Source: Parvicella sp963922585 (GTDB lineage Bacteria; Bacteroidota; Bacteroidia; Flavobacteriales_D; Parvicellaceae). Taken from it: 19,579 bases of DNA. Below the pieces are notes generated by a model that did not search any database, had not been told where the DNA came from, and saw only the letters and a program-made list of their open reading frames with translations. A program made the translations under genes and the position numbers. The stretch is from the NCBI GenBank assembly GCA_963922585.1, contig CAWUIK010000057.1:1-19579 (forward strand). The letters run 5' to 3'. Below are positions 13,597 through 19,579 of this stretch, one piece after another (position 1 is the stretch's first letter; the number at the start of each line of letters is the position of its first letter).

Positions 13597-14598
13597 ATGA
13601 AAAAATTTAGAGTAGCCATCAATGGATTTGGTAGGATTGGTAGGGTTTTTACAAGAACTATTGTAGATAATGATTCAATAGAATTAGTTGCAGTAAATGA
13701 TTTGACTGATAATAAAACTTTAGCACATTTATTAAAGTACGATTCTGTTCATGGAAGATTTAATGGCACAATAGATTCTAATGAAGAAGGGATTTTTATC
13801 AATGGAAAGTTGGTTAAAGTTTTTGAAGAAAAAGATCCTTCAAATTTACCTTGGAAGGAATTAGATGTTGATATTGTAATAGAATCAACGGGTATTTTTA
13901 GAACTAAAGATCAAGCCTACAAACATATTGATGCAGGAGCTAAAAAAGTAATAATTTCAGCGCCCGCTAAAGGTGGAAATGTTCCAGGCTTTGTATTAGG
14001 GATTAATGACGATAAATTAACTTCAGAAATTAATGTTTTAAGTAATGCTTCTTGTACAACTAACTGTGCTGCACCTATGGTGAAAATTCTAGATGAACTT
14101 TGCGGTATTGAATCAGGATTTATTACTACAATTCATGCTTATACAGGAGATCAAAGGCTACATGACGCTCCTCACTCAGATTTGAGAAGAGCAAGAGCTG
14201 CAGCAGTTTCGATTATTCCAACAAGTACAGGTGCCGCTGAAGCAATTGCTGAAATATTTCCCAATCTGAATGGGAAAATGGATGGAAGAGGTGTAAGAGT
14301 TCCCAATTCAGGAGGTTCTTTGACAGAAATAACTTGCACTGTAACAAACTTAAAATCTGTAGAAGAAATTAATGAAGCATTTAAAAAGGCAGCCTCAACT
14401 CATTTGAAAGGAATTCTTGAATTTACGGATGAACCAATTGTTTCATGTGATATAATAGGTAATCCTCATTCATGTATTTTTGATAGTGAACTAACTTCTA
14501 TAGTTGGAAATCAAGTACAATTGATAGGATGGTACGACAATGAATACGGATATTCTAGTAGATTAAAAGATATGATATTAAAACTTGGGAAATTGTAA
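13597..14598 (+). CDS. gapA: glyceraldehyde-3-phosphate dehydrogenase, NAD type
   Basis: A full-length 333-residue glycolytic enzyme that oxidises and phosphorylates glyceraldehyde 3-phosphate to 1,3-bisphosphoglycerate. The NAD-binding loop is INGFGRIGR (8-16). The active-site cysteine is Cys153 in SNASCTTNC, with catalytic His180 in TTIHAYTGDQ. Asp35 followed by Leu (VNDL) and the proline in DAPHSDLRRARAA fit the NAD-dependent GapA type better than the NADP-dependent GapB type. The C-terminal WYDNEYGYSSR is intact. The last codons double as the left arm of a terminator hairpin. It appears to be a single-gene unit facing rsmG end to end. Confidence 0.97.
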   Translation: MKKFRVAINGFGRIGRVFTRTIVDNDSIELVAVNDLTDNKTLAHLLKYDSVHGRFNGTIDSNEEGIFINGKLVKVFEEKDPSNLPWKELDVDIVIESTGIFRTKDQAYKHIDAGAKKVIISAPAKGGNVPGFVLGINDDKLTSEINVLSNASCTTNCAAPMVKILDELCGIESGFITTIHAYTGDQRLHDAPHSDLRRARAAAVSIIPTSTGAAEAIAEIFPNLNGKMDGRGVRVPNSGGSLTEITCTVTNLKSVEEINEAFKKAASTHLKGILEFTDEPIVSCDIIGNPHSCIFDSELTSIVGNQVQLIGWYDNEYGYSSRLKDMILKLGKL

Positions 14599-14616
14599 AA
14601 AAAAATCCCAAGTTTT
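14580..14616. terminator. terminator hairpin between gapA and rsmG, overlapping the gapA end
   Basis: AAAACTTGGGA (14580-14590) pairs perfectly with TCCCAAGTTTT (14606-14616) over 11 bp. The loop contains the gapA stop codon and a nine-A run. The plus strand continues with ATTTATTTC, a moderately T-rich tail. Its symmetric stem between convergent genes suggests it can serve both strands, but the gapA side is better supported. Confidence 0.65.
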
Positions 14617-14618
14617 AT

Positions 14619-15251
14619 TTATTTCATTCTGTAATAGACAACTCTTTTGGTTTCAAAAAATTCACCTTCAAAAAAGTCTGATAAATTATAAAGAGTAGGG
14701 AAGTGCTTACTTTGAACTTCACTCAACTCCTCGTGAATATCACCTCCTTTTAAGTAAAGTATTCCGTTAAAAAGGTCATTTTTGTGACTGCCACTAAATT
14801 TTCCTTTAGTCCAAGGCATGAATTTATTCATTCTTGTTACAGCTCTACTCACTACAAAATCATATTGGCCTTTTATATTCTCAGCTCTTTCATGAGAAGT
14901 TTTAACGTTTTTTAGTCCTAAAGCATTAACTACTTCATTGACCACTTTAATTTTTTTTCCGATAGAATCAACAAGATGAAATTGAACTTCAGGAAAAACT
15001 ATAGCAAGAGGTATTCCCGGAAAACCACCACCTGTTCCAATATCCAAGATATGAGTTTCAGGTTTAAACTGTATTACTTTAGCTATACCCAAAGAATGCA
15101 AAACATGTCGTTCCTCAAAATGTTCCATATCTTTCCTACTGATGACATTGATTTGGTCGTTCCAAAATTGATATAAATCCTTTAGTTTTTCTAACTTTTC
15201 GATTTGATCATCTGCTAAATTAGGAAAGTGACTTTTATAATCTTTTAACAT
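14619..15251 (-). CDS. rsmG: 16S rRNA (guanine-527-N7) methyltransferase
   Basis: A full-length 210-residue SAM-dependent enzyme (GidB family) that makes m7G527 in the decoding region of 16S rRNA. The N-terminal part has the typical NVISRKD (35-41) and ERHVLHSL (47-54). The SAM-binding motif is LDIGTGGGFPGIPLA (69-83), followed by HLVDSIGKKI (92-101) and DFVVSRAV (131-138). All expected motifs are present. It starts 20 nt after the maeB stop on the same strand with no promoter visible in between, so it is probably the second gene of a maeB-rsmG transcript. Confidence 0.96.
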   Translation of the reverse strand: MLKDYKSHFPNLADDQIEKLEKLKDLYQFWNDQINVISRKDMEHFEERHVLHSLGIAKVIQFKPETHILDIGTGGGFPGIPLAIVFPEVQFHLVDSIGKKIKVVNEVVNALGLKNVKTSHERAENIKGQYDFVVSRAVTRMNKFMPWTKGKFSGSHKNDLFNGILYLKGGDIHEELSEVQSKHFPTLYNLSDFFEGEFFETKRVVYYRMK

Positions 15252-15271
15252 TGGATTTCTATAAGTTAAGA

Positions 15272-17536
15272 TTATTTTCTTGTTTGAACATCAGCAACAG
15301 CTATGGTAATCATGTTTAGAATTTCTCTTACAGAAGAACCAATTTGAAGTACATGAACAGGTTTTTTCATTCCTAAAAGAATAGGGCCAATAGCTTCGGA
15401 GTCACTCATTTCTTGAACCAATTTATATGCAATATTACCTGCAGAAAGTGTAGGGAATATTAATGTGTTGGCACTCTTTTTAGCTAATTCTGAAAATGAG
15501 AAAAAGTCTTGCATCAATTCTTGATTCAAAGCGAAATTTGCTTGTACTTCTCCATCAACTACTAAATTAGGGTGTTCAGTTCGTAAAATTCTTGCAGCCT
15601 CTCTCATTTTTAAAGCATTAGGGCCTTCATTAGATCCAAAATTTGAATAACTTAACAAAGCAATTCTTGGCTTAACTCTAAAACGCTCCACAATTTTAGA
15701 AACCAATAAAGTAATGTCCAATATATCTTCTACAGAAGGATTTAAATTCACAGTAGTGTCAGCAAAAAAGATTGGACCATCTTTAGTCATAAGAATATAC
15801 ATTCCAGCTATTTTGTTGACACCTTCATCTACTCCAATTATTTGTAAAGCAGGTTTAATAGTATCTGCATAATTTCTTGTTAAACCAGAAATCATTGCAT
15901 CAGCTTCTCCAGTTTCCAACATAGCGGCTGCAAAGTAATTTCTTTCTTTCATTTCTTTGCCCGCTTCGTATCTGGTCATGCCTCTTCTTTTTCTTTTTTC
16001 AAAAAGAATATCTGCAAACTTTTGACGCTTTTTCTCTTCACTATCAGCTCTAGGGTCGATGATTTTGCAGTTTTCAAAATCTAAACCAAATTCATCCATC
16101 AAAGTTTGGATTTTTTCAATATTACCTAATAGAATGGGCTCAGCAATTCCTTCTTCGTAAGCAAGATGTGCGGCTTTCAAAATTTTGTAGTGATCGGCTT
16201 CAGCAAAAACAACTTTTTTAGGGTTTTTCTTTGCTCTTTCAATGATGTTTTTCATCAATTTATTATCCAATCCTAATCTCTTTTTGAGTTCGTTTTCGTA
16301 GGCTTCCCAATCTTTAATTGGTTCTTTTGCTACTCCAGATTCCATGGCTGCTTTTGCAACTGCTGGGGCAACCCAGTAAATTAACCTAGGGTCTAATGGT
16401 TTAGGAATTATTTGATCTTTTCCGAAAGAAATGTTTCTTTCTTCATAAGCTTGATTCACTTCATCTGGAACATTTTCTTTGGCAAGAGCTGCTATAGCTT
16501 TAACCGCTGCCAATTTCATTTCTTCATTAATGCAAGTCGCTCTTACATCCATTGCGCCTCTGAAAATGTATGGGAATCCCAAAACATTATTCACTTGGTT
16601 TGGATGATCGCTTCTACCTGTTGCCATAATAATGTCTTTTCTGACAGATGTTGCATCTTTATATGTAATTTCAGGCTCTGGATTTGCCAATGCAAAGACA
16701 ATTGGATTTTTAGCCATAGATTTTACCATAGCTTTACTTACTATACCACCTTTTGAAAGACCTAGAAATACATCTGCATCTTTCATTATTTCTTCAAGTG
16801 ATATATCTTTTGTTTTTTGAATGAATAATTTTTTCATTTCATCCAAATTTTCTCTTTTATGATGAATCAGACCTTTAGAATCGTACATAAAAATATTTGT
16901 CTGTTTAACACCAAGTGAAACATACAATTTAGCACATGAAATTGCAGCTGCACCTGCACCATTAATAACTACACGAATAGCTTCAATTTTTTTATTGGCA
17001 AGTTCAAGTGCATTCAAAAGAGCTGCAGAAGAAATGATAGCAGTACCATGCTGATCGTCATGCATAATTGGAATGTCTAATTCTTCTTTAAGTCTTCTTT
17101 CAATTTCAAAAGCTTCTGGAGCTTTGATATCTTCTAAATTGATTCCTCCAAAAGTAGGGGCGATTGCTTTTACTGTTTGAACAAAAGTTTCTACATCATT
17201 GGCGTCAACCTCAATGTCAAAAACATCTAAATCTGCAAAAATTTTAAATAAAAGACCTTTTCCTTCCATTACTGGTTTAGACGCTTCAGGACCAATATCT
17301 CCTAGCCCCAGAACAGCAGTTCCGTTAGATATTACAGCGACTAAGTTTCCTTTGGCAGTGTATTTATATACATCATCTTTATTTTTTGCTATTTCTAGAC
17401 AAGGTTCTGCAACACCAGGCGAATAAGCCAAAGATAAATCCCTTTGTGTATTATAAGGTTTACTTGGTATTACTTCAATTTTTCCTCTTCTTCCTTGACT
17501 GTGATAGTCTAAAGCATCTTTCCTTCTCGATTTCAT
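15272..17536 (-). CDS. maeB: NADP-type malic enzyme fused to a phosphotransacetylase-like domain
   Basis: A 754-residue two-domain protein. The malic enzyme part (about 1-425) converts malate to pyruvate and CO2 while reducing NAD(P). It shows Tyr38 in AYSPGVAEP, Lys93 in MEGKG, the metal-binding NLEDIKAPE (133-141) and MHDDQHGT (158-165), the nucleotide loop GAGAAA (193-198), ANPEPE (284-289) and TGRSDHPNQVNN (306-317). The C-terminal part (about 431-754) begins with AKKNPKKVVFAEAD and resembles phosphate acetyltransferase. In E. coli MaeB this domain is regulatory and binds acetyl-CoA rather than acting as an enzyme; I infer the same here. The length matches the MaeB family. NADP preference is by family, not read from the sequence. 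The ATG at 17536 lies downstream of a -7 promoter match at 17584-17591, and rsmG follows closely. Confidence 0.95.
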   Translation of the reverse strand: MKSRRKDALDYHSQGRRGKIEVIPSKPYNTQRDLSLAYSPGVAEPCLEIAKNKDDVYKYTAKGNLVAVISNGTAVLGLGDIGPEASKPVMEGKGLLFKIFADLDVFDIEVDANDVETFVQTVKAIAPTFGGINLEDIKAPEAFEIERRLKEELDIPIMHDDQHGTAIISSAALLNALELANKKIEAIRVVINGAGAAAISCAKLYVSLGVKQTNIFMYDSKGLIHHKRENLDEMKKLFIQKTKDISLEEIMKDADVFLGLSKGGIVSKAMVKSMAKNPIVFALANPEPEITYKDATSVRKDIIMATGRSDHPNQVNNVLGFPYIFRGAMDVRATCINEEMKLAAVKAIAALAKENVPDEVNQAYEERNISFGKDQIIPKPLDPRLIYWVAPAVAKAAMESGVAKEPIKDWEAYENELKKRLGLDNKLMKNIIERAKKNPKKVVFAEADHYKILKAAHLAYEEGIAEPILLGNIEKIQTLMDEFGLDFENCKIIDPRADSEEKKRQKFADILFEKRKRRGMTRYEAGKEMKERNYFAAAMLETGEADAMISGLTRNYADTIKPALQIIGVDEGVNKIAGMYILMTKDGPIFFADTTVNLNPSVEDILDITLLVSKIVERFRVKPRIALLSYSNFGSNEGPNALKMREAARILRTEHPNLVVDGEVQANFALNQELMQDFFSFSELAKKSANTLIFPTLSAGNIAYKLVQEMSDSEAIGPILLGMKKPVHVLQIGSSVREILNMITIAVADVQTRK

Positions 17537-17583
17537 GTGTAATAATATTATGCAAGTATTTTTTCAAAACTTACTATTCAATG

Positions 17584-17591
17584 CAAATTTA
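17584..17591 (-). promoter_or_regulatory. -7 promoter element for maeB
   Basis: On the minus strand this reads TAAATTTG, an exact TAnnTTTG match. The expected start near 17578 leaves a leader of about 40 nt. No clear TTG lies at the -33 distance. Confidence 0.5.
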
Positions 17592-17655
17592 CTAAAAATG
17601 TAGCAGCGAGTATAAATTGATGTTAACAGTTTGTAAACATCTTGATTTTCCAATT

Positions 17656-18285
17656 TTAATCTTTACCTTTTTGTTTTTCCAAAGAGTTGATAATGTGATT
17701 GAGTAATTGCTTATACATCATTTCGTTTTTTTGATGAATCCCAAAGGTGAATTGGGCTGAGGCATTGTTTGTAGTGTTTTCTTTAGAAATTTCTGGAAAA
17801 CTATCTAAGTAATTGAATATAGAATCTCTAAGGAGAGGAGAAAGTGTTATACTATCATTTAATAGACTTTGATAAAATGGAGTGTCAAGTATTATTTCTG
17901 CTAGGACAGCACTTGATATAGGACCTATTGCTTTACTTGGTATTTCTATATCTTCATATATAGCAATTTTTGTTTTTAGAATTTCATAAGTCTCTAAATA
18001 TATTGCTTTCATTACAACTGGATCCTTTGAATAGTACTTTAGACTAGTGTAAAAATCATCAGGAGAAATTTGATATTTATCAAATACACTGGCATAATAG
18101 TTATACAAACTATCCTTATAGTATGGTTGGGCGACTCTTAAAACAGTTCCCTGAGATTCTACCAATTGGCATTCGGCCAGAATTTCAGCAAATTGATGTT
18201 TTTCAATCAAATCTGGAATTTCTTCTTTTTCTTTCTGAGTACAATAAGTAAAAAACATCAATGTAGAAAACAACAGCAAATTCAT
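17656..18285 (-). CDS. DUF4296-like exported protein next to pyrC
   Basis: I place the start at ATG 18285 (209 residues). The frame stays open to 18408, but the longer version would overlap the end of pyrC by up to 74 nt and would put about 40 non-signal residues before the hydrophobic segment. From 18285 the protein begins MNLLLFSTLMFFTYCTQKE, a short lipoprotein-like signal with Cys at residue 15. The residue before the cysteine is Tyr, which is unusual for a lipobox. The following IEKHQFAEILAECQLVESQ (about 26-44) matches my memory of the start of the DUF4296 domain found in Bacteroidota lipoproteins, often beside dihydroorotase. Further on, FDKYQISPDDFYTSLKYYSKDP resembles the same family. 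The C-terminus is charged and has no recognisable motif. Function unknown. It follows pyrC by 49 nt and is probably co-transcribed with it. Confidence 0.75.
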   Translation of the reverse strand: MNLLLFSTLMFFTYCTQKEKEEIPDLIEKHQFAEILAECQLVESQGTVLRVAQPYYKDSLYNYYASVFDKYQISPDDFYTSLKYYSKDPVVMKAIYLETYEILKTKIAIYEDIEIPSKAIGPISSAVLAEIILDTPFYQSLLNDSITLSPLLRDSIFNYLDSFPEISKENTTNNASAQFTFGIHQKNEMMYKQLLNHIINSLEKQKGKD

Positions 18286-18334
18286 TAAAATGAATCTGGT
18301 GTTTTGATATGAAAGAAAAATAAGATTCAATATT

Positions 18335-19579
18335 TTATCTGTTAAATAAAAGTCTTTTTCCTCTGAATGATTCATCGAAAGTTCCATCATTATAAACAAG
18401 TGCTCCATTTATAAAAGTAGATACAACTTTGTGTTTGAATTTAGTACCTTCAAAAGGAGACCATCCACATTTATAAAGAATATTTGAAGGAGTTACTTCC
18501 CATTCTTGATTAGGATCTACAAGCACTAAATCTGCATAATACCCCTCTCTTATGTAGCCTCTTCTATCTATTTGGAACATTTCAGCAACATTGTGCGCTC
18601 CTTTTTGAACAATTTCCTCAATGGTAAATATGTTTTGAGTTGTCATTTCTAAAAAGGCAGTTAAAGCATGTTGAACCAATGGACCTCCGCTAGGTGCTTT
18701 CATATAGTTCTGACTTTTTTCTTCTTTAGTATGAGGTGCATGATCTGTAGCCAAAACATCTATTCTTCCTGATTTTACTGCTTCAATAATTGCTAGTCTG
18801 TCAGATTCTTTTTTTACTGCGGGATTCCATTTAATATAATTTCCTTTAGTTTCATAGAAACTATCATTAAACCAAAGGTGGTGCACACATGCTTCAGCAG
18901 TGATTCTTTTTTCTGACATTGGGGCGGTACTAAAAAGTTGAGTTTCTTTAGCAGTAGAAATATGTAAAATATGAAGTCTTGTATTATGCTTGGTTGCTAG
19001 TTCTATAGCTTTCGATGAAGATAAATAACAAGCTTCCTCATCTCTAATTATAGGATGATATTTAACAGGAATATCATCGCCATAGATGTTATTGTAATGT
19101 GCTAAGTTTTTTCTTACTGTTGCCTCGTCTTCACAATGTGTTGCAATTAACATTTCACATTCTTTAAAAAGGTTTTCAAGCGTATCTGTGTTGTCAACCA
19201 GCATATTTCCAGTTGAACTTCCCATGAATACTTTTACACCACAAACATTCTGTTTATTAGTTTTTAGTACTTCACTTAGATTGTCGTTTGAAGCCCCAAA
19301 GAAAAAAGAATAATTTGCCATTGATTTTTCTGCAGCAATATCATATTTATCTTGTAATAAATCTTGAGTTAACGTATTTGGAACTGTATTTGGCATTTCC
19401 ATAAATGAGGTTATACCACCTGCTACTGCAGCCCTAGATTCTGTATGAATTTCTGCTTTATGAGTGAGTCCTGGTTCTCTAAAGTGAACTTGATCATCAA
19501 TTAAACCTGGCAAAAGTAACTTACCTTTTGCATCAATAATTTGAGTGTTTGAAGGGCATTGAATTTCATTTTTAGAAAC
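18335..19579 (-). CDS. pyrC: dihydroorotase, N-terminus outside window
   Basis: The frame is open to the right window edge; I add 22 codons beyond the first internal TTG (19513), giving 414 residues of a protein expected to be about 420-450. It closes carbamoyl aspartate to dihydroorotate in pyrimidine synthesis. Motifs are LPGLIDDQVHFREPG (first metal site), GVKVFMGSSTG (carboxylated lysine), IATHCEDEA, LHILHIST (metal histidines) and LATDHAPHT (catalytic aspartate). The first histidine of the usual H-x-H pair is Gln here (codon 19490-19492). I recall this DDQVHFREPG variant in other flavobacterial dihydroorotases, so it is probably normal for the group rather than a loss of function. It is the upstream gene of a probable transcript with the DUF4296-like gene. 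Confidence 0.93.
   Translation of the reverse strand, partial: VSKNEIQCPSNTQIIDAKGKLLLPGLIDDQVHFREPGLTHKAEIHTESRAAVAGGITSFMEMPNTVPNTLTQDLLQDKYDIAAEKSMANYSFFFGASNDNLSEVLKTNKQNVCGVKVFMGSSTGNMLVDNTDTLENLFKECEMLIATHCEDEATVRKNLAHYNNIYGDDIPVKYHPIIRDEEACYLSSSKAIELATKHNTRLHILHISTAKETQLFSTAPMSEKRITAEACVHHLWFNDSFYETKGNYIKWNPAVKKESDRLAIIEAVKSGRIDVLATDHAPHTKEEKSQNYMKAPSGGPLVQHALTAFLEMTTQNIFTIEEIVQKGAHNVAEMFQIDRRGYIREGYYADLVLVDPNQEWEVTPSNILYKCGWSPFEGTKFKHKVVSTFINGALVYNDGTFDESFRGKRLLFNR

Noticed and set aside
16412..16756. 114-codon plus-strand frame opposite maeB
   Set aside because: Phe/Ser/His-rich translation typical of an antisense shadow of a conserved enzyme; no start signals.
18286..18408. Longer N-terminus for the DUF4296-like protein
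   Set aside because: It would overlap the pyrC coding end and place polar residues before the signal segment. The shorter start is more likely, though not proven.

Overview
The window is AT-rich bacterial DNA from the Bacteroidota, most likely class Flavobacteriia. Several signs point there. A secreted protein carries a C-terminal type IX secretion (T9SS) sorting domain. WG-repeat and DUF4296-type proteins are present. A bacterial geranylgeranylglyceryl-phosphate-synthase-family enzyme is encoded. Shine-Dalgarno sequences are largely absent. Upstream of many genes lies the Bacteroidota promoter pattern, TTG about 16-20 nt before TAnnTTTG.

Left part (1-4678): a secreted WG-repeat protein runs leftward off the window. 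Divergent from it, with only 19 bp between the proposed start codons, is a pair of genes both starting with TTG: a 4'-phosphopantetheinyl transferase and a GGGP-synthase-family enzyme, which overlap by 4 nt. A degenerate ThiE-like protein and cysteinyl-tRNA synthetase (cysS) follow.

Middle part (4711-9576): a run of envelope genes. These are a secreted papain-like (C1) peptidase, a secreted L,D-transpeptidase, a short BamA/TamA-like outer-membrane protein, a 61-residue lipoprotein and a probable outer-membrane beta-barrel protein.

Right part (9609-19579): lipoyl synthase (lipA), a 962-residue T9SS-exported beta-propeller protein, NAD-type glyceraldehyde-3-phosphate dehydrogenase (gapA), then on the minus strand rsmG, a malic enzyme fused to a phosphotransacetylase-like domain (maeB), a DUF4296-like protein and the start-truncated dihydroorotase (pyrC).

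Most of the window is core metabolism (protein lipoylation, glycolysis, malate oxidation, pyrimidine synthesis, translation) interleaved with envelope proteins. I see no mobile element, CRISPR array, tRNA, rRNA or phage gene, and no stretch over 300 bases without a gene. No clear new multi-gene system is visible. The points most worth a second look are two intrinsic terminators whose hairpins appear to contain the -33 element of the next promoter, the overlapping divergent promoters at about 960-1009, the ThiE-like protein lacking expected catalytic residues, and the uncharacterised envelope proteins.
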